This document shows, one piece after another, positions 50,393 through 61,640 of a DNA stretch of 64,000 nucleotides. Made by a program: the position numbers and the translations under genes. Origin of the DNA: Trichoplusia ni (lineage: Eukaryota > Arthropoda > Insecta > Lepidoptera > Noctuidae); NCBI RefSeq assembly GCF_003590095.1, contig NC_039483.1:7440001-7504000 (forward strand), in the 5' to 3' direction. The notes beneath the pieces are model-generated. The model worked only from the letters and a program-made list of their open reading frames with translations, made no database searches and had not been told where the DNA came from. Position 1 is the first letter of the stretch, and each line of letters starts with the position of its first letter.

Positions 50393-53300
50393 AAAAAACA
50401 TTCGAAATAGTACTTCAGGTTAATATTTTCTTGTTATAGCTTTTGAAAGAGCCAATAGCAGAGTTGACCTTGAGTGACACTCAACGCGGCTCTCGCGACA
50501 CTCGCGACACTCGCGACTCACTGCACAATTTTTTACAAAATGGCGATTTAAAGTTTTTGTTCTGTATCACTTTTTTTTATGAACTGGTTTGTATTTATAT
50601 CACTGAGTTAAGTTATATATCACTAAAGTTGTTATCACTATGTATATTGTTATTTTACTATTTATTTATTTGTTTTATTTCATAAAACTATTTATTTTGT
50701 TTTTTTTACGCGGAGAGTTAAAAAACGCGTGCACTCGCGACGGCGTCTCGACGGGGGGGGGGATGTGAAAAATGGGTCGCAGTTTCCGATCTTTACATAA
50801 AACCGATCGAATTGAATAAACGTGCATTATAAACGATTTCAGAGATGTCACAACCTGCAAACGATAACAAAATTAGTATCGATCGGCGAAACGTTTATGG
50901 TAGTCGATTATATTGCAAATGAATCGATAAATCGAGTGCATTATCAGTCGATTGGTGTGACGTAAGCCTGCTCTATCACGACGCGACTATTAGGGTGCGA
51001 TTTGTCTACTATGGACAATGTACGACCGACTGAGATTGGGCTGTGTGTCTTATTAAAATAAAGGATTGGCAGATAGTACTTACTAGGGTCATGTACCATG
51101 TTATTTGTTTCCAATTTAAGAGTGTCTAGATAACCCATTGTTTTAGCATCATGAATATTTTAATAAAAATGTTATCTCTGACGTAAGCATCCATATATTT
51201 CTAATTCTTTTTTTATTATATTAGACATTTATTCTAATTCCTCAACTCATTTTACACGTCAACGCATTAAATTTTGATGCAAACCTTATTAATGTCCTAG
51301 CTAGAAGCTCAAACATAAATCTGTTTTGCGGATTAATAAGTACGATAACAAATATCAATGAAGCAATTAGTGTTTATCAAGTGTATGAACTTTACATGAA
51401 TGACATTCCGAATACGGGAGTGACACGTTTCTCGCTCCATATTCTTTGAAGGGCACTAAAGGTCGGTCTCGCATCACTGATCCTTCAAGTGCAATAATCA
51501 GGTATGTGTGAGAAATTAAACCTTTTGGCTGTAATATAGAGTAGTTTTTTTGTAAAATTACAATTCTGTGTTTCGTCTTTTCCATCATAAATATTTTTAA
51601 TGTGTTATTGAATTGAAAATTGCGTTATTCAGAAAAACAGACATTTGTGTAGCTTAACAAATATCAATTTAAACACCTTATACCTTTTTTTTAGTTAAGT
51701 TTCTAGCTTGATTTCTGATTTCTTCAGCGGAATCTTTTGCGAAGCCTTAATTCCAATTAAGTTTGTTGAAACAGTACTCGTCAACATGACAGACTGAATT
51801 GCGATCGCGTCAATATTGCAATGAGTTGTGTCTCAACTCACGAAGTCGCCATCACCCTTTGACACGCCTCCGGCTGTCTCCATCATCATAGTAATATCTA
51901 GAACTATGAGTGGCAGCTGAGATGCTTATGAAATTGTTAAGGAAATACTTGACATAATTTTGATTGGCAATCAGTGGTCGTTGAAAGTTTCGAGACAGAA
52001 GTAAGGGATTAAAGAGCCTTAATTTAATTTCTGTCATTCTAAAAATAAAGTTCGGGTTTCTTTGCAGTTCTATAAACGCATTTGTATGCACGATATGCGA
52101 ATTTGTTTTGACGTGTTCAAAATTATTTTGATTGTGTACTGAGTTATTCTGAGACCCTACTGTCATACGGTGAGGGAAAATATTCCGGCAAAATCTCGAT
52201 TTCAAATATCTCCGACCCGCCAAGAACTTGATTTGATCAATGCTCAAACCTTCTTTTTATGGCGAAGATGTAAGCAACTGAGGAACATATAGGCTGGTAT
52301 TCTCTTAAATACACTATTAAATTCCTGAATCATTGACATTGGAACTTCCATAAAATCTATATAATAGTGCGACGTGCAAGATCGTAGGTTTAAATTCCGG
52401 ACTGAGTACAGCAATTGTGAAACCGATACATCGCAGCGTAGAGTGTTCATAAAACAGTTTTGACTTATAGTAAACGAAAACTTGATACTTAGGCGCGTCT
52501 ACATAGATTTTAGCCAATCGATACATTCAATATTCAATTAATCTCGTCAAAAGGCGAGGGCTATACCTAAACATTAAACAAGTACTAGCTACCTAATAAA
52601 GTCGAGAGGCAATGAACATCTCCATAGTGCTATAAAGGGTACCATCAGCGACAAAGATCAATGAACAACCACCGATTTATGAACTCCCAAAAATGATTGG
52701 AAACATCAATATTAGTAGTTAAATTTTTTTCAATACCGGTGCCTTTACCAATACCAAGTTTATTGTATTTGATTTTACTCAGAAGGCTTGTAAAATCTGT
52801 TGGGGTTTATCCAGTTTTGATGCTGACTGTACACGTAAACTCAGATTCGTGATCGCAATATAATCTGATTAGTACGCAAGTGGTAGCCGTGGTCTGTCTT
52901 CCTAGTATAGTGCTATTGCTTCTTACGACTTTAACGGGAAGTGATGGGTGGTCTACGCCCAGACCACACTGATGCCTTCTGAGGTCACTTGCCAACATCT
53001 GTGCTCCAACATAAATTATTCATGGTGCAAAAAATATTGGCGCCGTTTTTGGAACGGGCTCTACCGGATCTTTCGTTTGGTGTTAACTTATTATTTTAAT
53101 GCTCGGTTATTGTTCTCAGTTCATCTATTGTCAAGCTGAGGGTTTGTGCAAAAAGATCCACTACATGTGTCCCATGACAATTTGACTTTCGTCTAGAAAG
53201 AGACGTAAAATTAATCACCCTATGGCTTGACTTACTTGCTTAAAAAAAAATGGTCTGCATTTTATTTTTCCTAAGACTGAAAAGGATTCTAAAAATCCAT

Positions 53301-53745
53301 AGCACCAAGTTATCTTTAATTATAACTGTACTAAAATTCAAAAACTATCATTTAACCAGAACAAATACCAAAAAACAACTTCTTAAAGAAAAGTATGCAA
53401 AAAGATTCAGTTAACAAACAAACAAAGCACGATCGCTTATACATGTCAGATTATAATCAAATGTTGTTGCAATAACATGAAACGTTGCTTTTTGTTCGCA
53501 AATCGCTTCGCTCCGGGGGACGCTTGCTCTAACGCGGTGCTCTATTGTAATAGCTTGGCTAAATATCACTATTTATTTAAACAGTCCGTATGAGAACAGA
53601 TGTTAGTGTTTGTTTTCAATGTGACGACATTCGTCTGCCGGGACTATGTTACGGTTGAATCAGATTCGTTTAATGATTTGTTATTTAGATCATTTGTACA
53701 TATTTCTGTCTTGTTGATATCAGTCATCATCATATCTATATAATA
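50393..53745. other. Non-coding stretch with microrepeats and ATCGAT-type words
   Basis: No gene recognised. A 10-base unit CGCGACACTC repeats about 2.5 times at 50,493-50,518. A G-run lies near 50,750-50,762. At 50,878-50,955 several TCGAT words cluster (GTATCGATCGG, GTCGATTAT, AATCGATAAATCGAG, GTCGATTGG). Overlapping minus-strand frames at 51,852-52,526 are 68-131 codons and carry no motif. Confidence 0.5.
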
Positions 53746-53996
53746 CTAGCTGTTGCCCGCGACTTCGTCCCCGTGGGTAGAAGATATAGGTTATGATTTA
53801 TACCTGCCCTGTTTTTTCACATTTTCCATTGTATCTTTGCTCCTATAATCGCAGCGTGATGGTTTATAGCCTAAAGCCTTCCTCGATGAATGGTCTATTT
53901 AACACAAAAGGATTTTTTCAATTTGGATCAGTGGTTCCTGAGATTAACTCGTTCAAACAAACAAACAAACTCTTCAGCTTTATATATTAGTATAGA
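53746..53996 (-). mobile_element. Non-autonomous Helitron-like element, family B
   Basis: Minus-strand reading starts TCTATACTAATATATAAAGC after an A, continues TGAAGAGTTTGTTTGTTTG, and ends GACGAAGTCGCGGGCAACAG then CTAG before a T. It is 251 bases and closely similar to 34,292-34,549. The short open frame inside is incidental. Confidence 0.78.
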
Positions 53997-54261
53997 TTTT
54001 ACTTTTGTGTAACACTGGAGTAACCAAAACTCTTTACTCTTGAAAAAGGAATGCAACAAAGACCTTTGATCATCTAATTTGATTCCTTATACAGAAACAT
54101 ACAACTGAATTTGAATAAAAAAAAAACGACGGAGACAGCCTTGCTGATTTTTTATGAGTTAAGTCAAAAAAACTAAAAATAAGAACTAAACACAGACGAA
54201 TTGAGAACCAGACTCTCTTTCTTTTTTAAGTCAGTTGAAAAGATATTAGAAGCAAAATATA

Positions 54262-54522
54262 ATATAATATAATAATATAACATATCCTGGGACAACTCAC
54301 ATACGGTTTTCTGATCCCGGGCTAAGCAGAGCTTGTGTTATGGTAACCAGACAACTGATAAACTTACTTATATATTTCTAAATACATACATATTATAGAT
54401 AAACCCAGACACCAAAACAAATGATCATGCTCATCACACAACATTTGTCCTGGGGGGGAATCGAACCCACGACCTCCGGTAAAGCAGTGAGGGTCACTAA
54501 CCACTAGACCAACAGACCCATC
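54262..54522 (-). mobile_element. tRNA-derived SINE (type S1), full-length-looking
   Basis: Minus-strand reading: GGGTCTGTTGGTCTAGTGGT with box A, TCGTGGGTTCGATTCCCCCC with box B, then GATGAGCATGATCATTTGTT, GTCTGGGTTTATC and AAGTAAGTTTATCAGTTGTC. It closes with CATAACACAAGCTCTGCTTA and a GTTGTCCCAGGATAT end next to an ATAAT-rich tail. The pol III boxes are intact by eye. It is the best-preserved S1 copy in the window. Confidence 0.78.
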
Positions 54523-55153
54523 AGTTCAAATATTAGTTCATTACATCATTAATCATTCACTATGGTTTCCTTAGCTTACCTTAGCATAGTTACAGATAAT
54601 ATCTTGCACATACTTTATACCGTCATTAATTCGTGATATAATTCATTATCTACTGCAGAAATATGATTCCGTACCATTATCAATGCAACCAAAATATGTT
54701 GTTTATCTCGATGTTTGCCACATTATCAATTAGCGCAAGTGATTCGCCCTTAATGACTTGATGGCAGTGCTAACACTAATTAGTGTCAGTTTCAAGCCAA
54801 CATTAGTCATTATACGGAAAGTCTGAAAAAGACATTGACCTCAGAATATTAGCACTTTGATAGAATAACACTTATTTTGAATATGTTTTTTTTTAATAAA
54901 TATCTGTCCATTCTTCGTACCGCCTAACAGTCGATAAAAACAATTTAAAAATACAATAATTTGGTATTTCCTGCAACTTTTTTTACATTTTATCACTCTT
55001 TAAACCTTCCTTGCAATTTCAGCAATATTAAAAGACCAAAATAAGCAAAATGGATTCAGTCGTTCCCGAGTTTAGGCGAAACTAAAGGTTTAATAATTTA
55101 TTCATACACATATCAACAAGACAAGATGATTTTCCCTGATTTCATATTGCCGT

Positions 55154-55204
55154 TGTGAAAGAGAGTTGCAACTCTACTCTGTGTATTGCCGTTTCGCTTC
55201 CAAA
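55154..55204 (-). repeat. Dispersed quasi-palindrome, copy G
   Basis: On the plus strand the left arm is TGTGAAAGAGAGTTGCAACT and the right arm GCCGTTTCGCTTCCAAA. It is inverted relative to copy A. TCTGCAACAATCC follows. More diverged than C but with the same two-arm spacing. Confidence 0.65.
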
Positions 55205-55840
55205 TCTGCAACAATCCTACATGAAAGAGGTAAGACTAGTTACGCTTTTTGCTTTTTTTAAAGCAGAATAATAGACGTGACAAGTACACCCAAAAGACCA
55301 AGGAGAAAAAATATTTGTAGATTATCTTCATTGAATTCCCATTTTATATCATACCACAAATTTTGGTCATATTACGACTTCTTGCTAAGTTAAATCTATG
55401 ATCCATTCGCTGCATCAAGCTAATCTGGATTCTCGGAACTTGATACATAAGGAAGTATATGGCGATGTCAATAACCCTATCGATGTTTACAAAAGTATGT
55501 GTTTACAGTCACGGGTCAGTACATTATCCTTTGTTTCTTTATAACTATACATTCTTTCAACATGACACCTTCACGCGGTGACTCTATTAAGGAAACGACG
55601 AGAATGCAAAATCGATACAAAGATACATAAGGTATATCCAACTATGAAACACGTTGAAACATCATGTTTTAAAGGGTTCAGGCAAAGCAAGACTTTTAAA
55701 GTTCACAAGAGCAGTAAGTTACGGTCGGTCATGATCATAAGCATCGAACTAATTATTTTATTGCCCTTAATTCTGACCTTAATAAAACTATAAGGTTTTG
55801 TACGTGACTGGTGACGCGACACGGCTTCCAAAGTTTATCA

Positions 55841-56089
55841 TCTCTAATATATAAAATTCCCGTGTCACGATGTTAGTTACCGTACTCCTCCGAAACGGCT
55901 TAACCGATTGTTACCAAATTTTATATGCGTATTCAGTAGGTCTGAGAATCGAGTAACATCTATTTTTCATACCCCTAAGTGTTAAGAGTTGCTCACACTA
56001 AAAAAACATATTTTATTTTTAGTGGCATTAAAAATACATAAAACTAGAAATAATTTATTAGGAAAAACAACGTTTGCTGGGTCAGCTAG
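55841..56089 (+). mobile_element. Non-autonomous Helitron-like element, family A
   Basis: It starts TCTCTAATATATAAAATTCC after an A, contains CGTGTCACGATGTTAGTTAC and TACTCCTCCGAAACGGCTTA, and ends CGTTTGCTGGGTCAGCTAG before a T. This is the cleanest family A copy, with both termini and the AT insertion point preserved. An ORF spanning its right end is incidental. Confidence 0.75.
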
Positions 56090-56552
56090 TTATTGTTATA
56101 TAATTTCCTTATCAATACTTAAGACCGTTTTCATAGAAGTTCACAATTTTGCACCAACTAAAATCCGTACAAATATTATTAAGCTAAAGATTCGAATTTG
56201 AATCTTTGTCTTCGATAGTACATTTATCAATAAAGGCAATATAACATACCGCTTCGACCAAAAGCAGTGGGTGAAATCTGTTCAGCTAGTATTATCATAA
56301 ACAGTCACTTACGAGTTACCCCAACATAATCTGCAATAACCTCAAAGGCGGTAGCCTGGCTTTATTGTCAATATAACATAATAAATCTACCGTCATAACT
56401 GCTTACAGTCACTCTGACCTCTGCCGACGTAGGAAACTAGCAGCGTATGCCAAGGTGCTAGATAAATAGAGCCAAAGTTCAGAACTAGAGAAATTTTGCA
56501 GTATAGGTGTATGTAGAAGAAAAGAAAACATTTTAGAGAGTTATGAGTATTA

Positions 56553-56606
56553 GACCACTGATAAACATACTTATATTTTTCTATATACATACATACATTG
56601 AAATCA
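56553..56606 (-). mobile_element. SINE S1 body fragment
   Basis: Minus-strand reading gives ATGTATGTATATAG and AATATAAGTATGTTTATCAG, the middle of the S1 body. The head is missing. It lies only about 10 bases from the S2-like head that follows in the other orientation. Confidence 0.5.
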
Positions 56607-56616
56607 TAGATTTTAT

Positions 56617-56690
56617 TACTCGGATAGCCGAGTTCGGTTGAGGTCACCATGCCAAACTACGAACCCCGCGATACAAGGATTCAATTCTTC
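56617..56690 (+). mobile_element. SINE S2 head fragment
   Basis: CTCGGATAGCCGAGTTCGGT then TGAGGTCACCATGCCAAAC and a decayed box B (AAGGATTCAATTC). It corresponds to the tRNA-like head of S2, and no body is recognisable after it. Confidence 0.5.
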
Positions 56691-56789
56691 GTTTTTAAGA
56701 AACAAAATCAAAGATTCGATACATTACACATTAATTAAAAAAATTGTCTACTTAATACTATGAATTCTTAAGAGCAAGACAGTTGCCAT

Positions 56790-56844
56790 TGTGGAAGCGA
56801 GATGGTACTTTACACTTCTCATAGCGCTGTCTCCGTCTTTCAAA
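56790..56844 (-). repeat. Dispersed quasi-palindrome, copy H
   Basis: On the plus strand TGTGGAAGCGAGATGGTACT is followed by CATAGCGCTGTCTCCGTC and TTTCAAA. The inner half (CGCTGTCTC) matches the reversed orientation of copy A. Both arms are recognisable, the right outer arm being partly lost. Confidence 0.7.
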
Positions 56845-57449
56845 TTTGTATATCTCATGGTAATCATGAAGATCTCGATATATGTTATTTTTTTCGGCTT
56901 CGTGATAAATCTCACGTACGCAGAACATTCCAGTCGGCAGACAGCTCGGAGCCGTGACGTCATTCAAGTGTTGCCAGTCTAGATAGCCGATAACCTTCGA
57001 AGGCCGGCCTAGATAATGGAAAAATGTATTGTTCTGAATCACTGAATGCTCGAACAATTTTCAATTAAGATAACAATCGCTTGCATTCATTATCCTATCA
57101 AGAAGTTTAGATTTTCACAGGCTGAAACTATGTGTTTTTTGTACGTTACAGTTCGATAGTTTGTAAACTATTTAGATACAAAGTTGCCCTACCTTTGGTA
57201 ATAGGACGTTATAGAAAATGGATCTGCCACATTTTTGCAAAGTTCTACTTGTAGAAACTAATTTTTCAGTAGCTTTGTCCTTTGAAGAAGAAGAATTTGA
57301 ATCTAAAACCGATGAGCTTTATAATAGATAACTTTTTTTTTACTATCTAATCTACTCTGAGGTATGCAGTAGTATGCTTATACTGTATAATATACAGGAA
57401 TTACAACCTACACCTACCTATATGTATCTGCATGATAACTACAGATTGA

Positions 57450-57600
57450 TATATCGATAATGCATTTGTAAAGTAGTAGATTACGATACGAGTTGACATT
57501 TATCGATTTTTGCGACATAACAATCGATTTGAGTTCCGGCTGTGCAGGACTGACGTCAGTGTTGTTAGCTCGTTTATGAGGTCAGTTACTATATAAGGGA
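57450..57600 (+). promoter_or_regulatory. Promoter-like cluster: ATCGAT words, CRE octamer, TATA box
   Basis: Within 150-170 bases there are ATATATCGATAATG, TTTATCGATTTT and CAATCGATTT upstream, a TGACGTCA octamer at 57,551-57,558 and TATATAAGG at 57,590-57,598. CTTATCGATTTAATCGATTA follows the TATA box. TATCGAT-type sites are bound by DREF or BEAF-like factors in flies, and TGACGTCA by CREB/ATF. No gene is visible downstream, so this could be an enhancer, an orphan promoter or a decayed LTR. Confidence 0.35.
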
Positions 57601-57732
57601 CTTATCGATTTAATCGATTAAACCATGACAGTTAATTATATTGTATCTAGGTTTTGTATTTTAAAATAAACGTATTTATTTATAATTGAGTCGTTACGTA
57701 TAAGGTTTTTAAGTTTTACAGTAATTAGTTAT

Positions 57733-57938
57733 GCCTGGACTGTTAGTGAAGTGGTTAGTGGCTCTGACAGATAGGTAAGCCGCAGGTTGTTGGTTCGTTT
57801 CCCACCCAGGATTTTTTGCGTCACATGCTCGTTCATTTTTTCTCTGTCTGGGTGTTAACTACATACAATGTACGTATTTATAAGTAGTCTAGTACTCATA
57901 AAAGCTATTCTTAGTTTAAAAGTAGACTACTACGAAAT
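57733..57938 (+). mobile_element. SINE type S1, diverged
   Basis: ATGCCTGGACTGTTAGTGAA with GTGGTTAGTGGCTC at the head, then GGTTCGTTTCCCACCCAGGA with a box B lacking the usual A. The body contains CACATGCTCGTTCATTT, GTCTGGGTGTTAACTACATA and TAGTACTCATAAAAGC. It runs directly into the Helitron-like element that starts at 57,939. Confidence 0.65.
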
Positions 57939-58216
57939 TATCTAATATATAAAATTACCGTGTCATGATGTTAGTTACCGTACTCCTCCGAAACGGTTCG
58001 ACCGATTTTTATGAAATTTTGTGTACATTTGGGTCTGAGAATAGAACAACATCTATTTTTCATACCCCTAAGTGTTAAGGGTTGCTCACACTTAACACAA
58101 AAATATTTTATTTTTTGGACGAAATTTTTTGTTTTTATTTTTTTATAATGTGGCATTAAACAATACATACAACTAGAAAAAAAAATATTCGGCAAAACGT
58201 TTGCTGGGCCAGCTAG
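57939..58216 (+). mobile_element. Non-autonomous Helitron-like element, family A, abutting a SINE
   Basis: It starts near TATCTAATATATAAAATTAC, contains CGTGTCATGATGTTAGTTAC and CTCCTCCGAAACGGTTCG, and ends TTTGCTGGGCCAGCTAG before a T. The terminal TC has mutated to TA, and an extra A/T-rich block enlarges the interior compared with the copy at 55,841. It probably inserted into the 3' part of the SINE. Confidence 0.68.
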
Positions 58217-60789
58217 TATTATTATATACCTGACAAATATCCGATGAATTAAGAACTTCATCCTGCACAAAGTCAAGTAAAAAAGGGTGTTTCTAAAGTA
58301 AGACCGCAAAAAAAAAGGTGTTCTCAAAACCGACACTCATCTAAATTATTACAATGGCGAGCTCAACGTAAACAATAAAAAGAAAACTTGGAATGGCCTC
58401 CGCCTTTCCCATTTCCATAAATTACGCAAAGGTCAAGATCAGGCAGTCGCCGACCGGACAGGCATTTCTAACATCATTATACTAAGCAATATTTTGGCAT
58501 TAACACCACCTTTATTACGTAGCATTAGGATCGCTTTTCGCATACCATTGTAAACAAAATTCGAGAATATGTGATAAAATTATGGCGTCAACACTACCTT
58601 TATTCCAAAGCGGTAAAGCTCATATTCGTGTAGCACATTTGGTTAACCGTACAAACAATTTGGAACACAGTGGTAATACATCATAACCTGGGGCCTTTAA
58701 CACCTTCTGCACCTAAGACTTAGAGCGAGAACTGCTGGCTCTATTCCTCAACAACAAGTCTTACTTTAAATTTGATCTGATCAATTGATGTTCAGCTGCC
58801 AATGCTTGGATATTATCTGGAAAATATAACCTTAATAGCAAAGTCATAAGTTCGAGAATTATTTGACCTAGGCCGGGAGATAACGGTGACTGATTGACGA
58901 ATGCTCATTAGAGGAGATCTGTAGAATCTTAGACAGGCAGAGGTAAGCTGCAATTATAGTAATGCTTAGCCAGCTAATTAAGGTGTTTGATGTATTCGAG
59001 AAAATAATGCATGCATGTCTACCTATAATTCCAACGAAATAATTATCTCTTGACAATGATTTTGAAGTACTCAATCAGTAATTCCTACCTTCTAGTCTAA
59101 AAGCCTATTAATATCCAACACCTTGTAGCAAATAGCATACTGATCAATTTGTTCAATACTGACCTCACCATCTAATTGGACTGTTTTACCGACCGTTCAC
59201 CCTGTTTAACCGACATTTTAACGCCCGAAAAGTTCAAAATAATGGTGATAAAATGACTGAAAATTATTAAAACATTCCATGATACATGTTATACAATACA
59301 AAGCCTACATATAATAAACATCGTCTAATTAATCGATAATGATTAATTAGTATCACATCTTTAATTAATCTCTATGTATCATTTATCTAATCTATAACTA
59401 GATTGTAATCCAATTATAAAGAGACGATTGATCAATGTTGAATAAGTTATGCAAGATGATAAAACTGGCTGTAAAACGACTGCATTAAACCTATATTTAC
59501 ACAACGTAGGTGAATCATTTGGTATGGTGTCTGTTCTTTTGCTCGGGATGCATCTCATGAACCATGACGGCTAGACTGTTTTAATTTTAACAGATAATGC
59601 TGAAGCCGACACAAGCATTAAATTCATTAGCAAGGGACTCAAATTAAAAGATATATACAAAGTGTTCCAGAAAGGCTAGATAGTAACAGTTACAAGAAAA
59701 ATCGTTCAAGCGTTTTTCGAATTATAAGCATCCAAAAATGAATTGAAGGCTCTGCATATGAAAATACCATCATATATGCGAACATAGTCAATATTCTATA
59801 CTCGTAACAACATGAGTTTATTTCTTCCTTTTACAAAGTGGATAGCAAATACAATATTCTAGTATTTTGCACTCTTGTATGTAATTTCCGTTCCATGTCG
59901 AAGTTACCGTGAGATATTTCATATCGTTTTGTATGAGATTTACAAGCCTGTATTTATTTACCTGCTTTTTGTATTTCGCGGCGTCGTTTTATATACTTAT
60001 ACAGGTGTTCTGATTGAGTGAATTCAGAGCTTAAATTGTAATTGGTTGGCACGCATATTTTGAGTACCCTGGCCGTTAGCCCACGACCAAGGAACTTGAT
60101 ATGACATATGTGAAAAATCGCAATGTGCAAAATACGCTTCAAACCCCACGCATTGCTTGCTTTAAAAAAATGGAAGATCATACGACTTTAGTGAATCAAA
60201 ACGAACAATAATTTGAGCTATATGTGATTTTATTCTCTATATCCTTTTGTATCGAATTCTATTGTTTTGTGATGTTTAATATTGGTTTGAGAATATTTAT
60301 AGCGTCGTTATGATGTAGTAAGCTTCTGAATTCACTTCATCCAAAACAGTATTATAAAAAGTTATAGAACTCCATCTTAGAATCTAAGAAACTGCAAATA
60401 TAGTTACGGTACTATCTACAATTTATTCACATTTAGAAAGAACTTTAAAAAACCCTAAACACCATCACACAAAGTCGTTAACACAATAACTCAATCAAAA
60501 CCCACTTCTATTACCATTCTGTATTTAAAAATATCTCCACTAATCTATTAAAAGCAATATATCTTCGAAAGTGTAAAACCAATAGAGAATCGGCTTAAAT
60601 ACCGATAGAAAATTGGGGCAAAATATAAACAGTGGGGTTTTGTAAACCACTTAATATTTCGTAAACTTGAAGTTATTTGTTGCTTCAAAACACGAAATTG
60701 CGCAAACATTGAACCAAAATGGTTAAACATTTACACGCGTAAATCATAGCTTTAACATATGTTTTAGTAGGTTAACTTCAAACCCCCAA
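58217..60789. other. Non-coding stretch, nothing recognised
   Basis: AT-rich DNA. A 121-codon minus-strand frame at 57,971-58,336 is mostly antisense Helitron sequence and not a gene. No other repeat or RNA is recognised. Confidence 0.5.
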
Positions 60790-61090
60790 ATATTGAAGGG
60801 AAACGTAAATTTACAATTATGGGGAGTGAAGTATTTTTCGTTTCTTTATTTCTTAATGAAAAGATTAAGAAAATCTAAATACCCACGTTTTCAAATTTCA
60901 CTCCATTATAATTTTTTCAAATCGGTCTAGCCGTTTTTTTGTTGTCAATTGCATTGTCATTGGGATTGAAACTACTCTGAAAATTTCAGCCTACTAGCTT
61001 ATCAGGAAGTGCCTCAAAATTGAGTTACAAAAATCCAAACGGGACGACAAACTAACATACAAACAAGAAAGTGAGTGTGTAAAAACGTGG
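60790..61090 (+). repeat. Diverged interspersed repeat
   Basis: Phrases such as TTCAAATCGGTCTAGCCG, TAGCTTATCAGGAAGTGCC, CTCAAAATTGAGTTAC and CAAACGGGACGACAAACTAA are common together in lepidopteran dispersed repeats. No open frame. I cannot assign it to a named family and the limits are approximate. Confidence 0.4.
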
Positions 61091-61534
61091 GAAAGTAGAA
61101 AATATTAATTTATGCTGTGTCGTTTAAGACAGTATTCAACTATAAGATCGGAGTATACATATAAGAAGAGGAAAAAAAAAACAAATCTATGCCAAATTCC
61201 TATTCTAGCTCAAAAAGGACCTTCTAAAATGTAAAATGTTTTACAATACAAGGTTTCTAATAAAATACAAAGTCGTTAGGAAATCAATGAAACAAAATCC
61301 TATACAGGTGTTCCTGATACAGTCGCGTGCAGATAGTTTTGTATTCTGCGGGTACAGTCGCGCCCGTAACGAGCTGCGACTTAAAGGCTAACGAGACTAA
61401 AGGAGACTGGGGACAGGTAAGGACAAGCTCCAATATAACTACGTAACTTAATAGAAAACAAAAGAATATTGATTGTAGTTTTATTGACCCATACAATTAT
61501 GCCAATATATTAAAGGCGAACGTTCGCAATGATG

Positions 61535-61640
61535 CGTGATTGGAGCTTCTTTACAATTAAACAGCTTAACCAATTTTCATGAAATTTGGTATGGATGGAC
61601 CTAAGACTTTTATCCGCGGACATCAACTCTCAAACGTTTT
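61535..61640 (+). repeat. Repeat fragment with CCAATTTTCATGAAATTTGG
   Basis: The phrase AGCTTAACCAATTTTCATGA followed by AATTTGGTATG resembles a motif found in many insect dispersed repeats. It is too short to classify. Confidence 0.35.

Noticed and set aside
51852..52526. Overlapping minus-strand frames of 68-131 codons
   Set aside because: They overlap each other in different frames and show no recognisable protein family.
56262..56294. Possible Helitron 3' end (CTGTTCAGCTAG before a T)
   Set aside because: No matching 5' terminus or body of families A to C can be followed upstream.
57450..57720. Solo LTR
   Set aside because: A TATA box and an AATAAA are present, but I could not find TG...CA ends or a short target duplication.
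57971..58336. 121-codon minus-strand frame
   Set aside because: Mostly antisense to a Helitron-like element; no domain.
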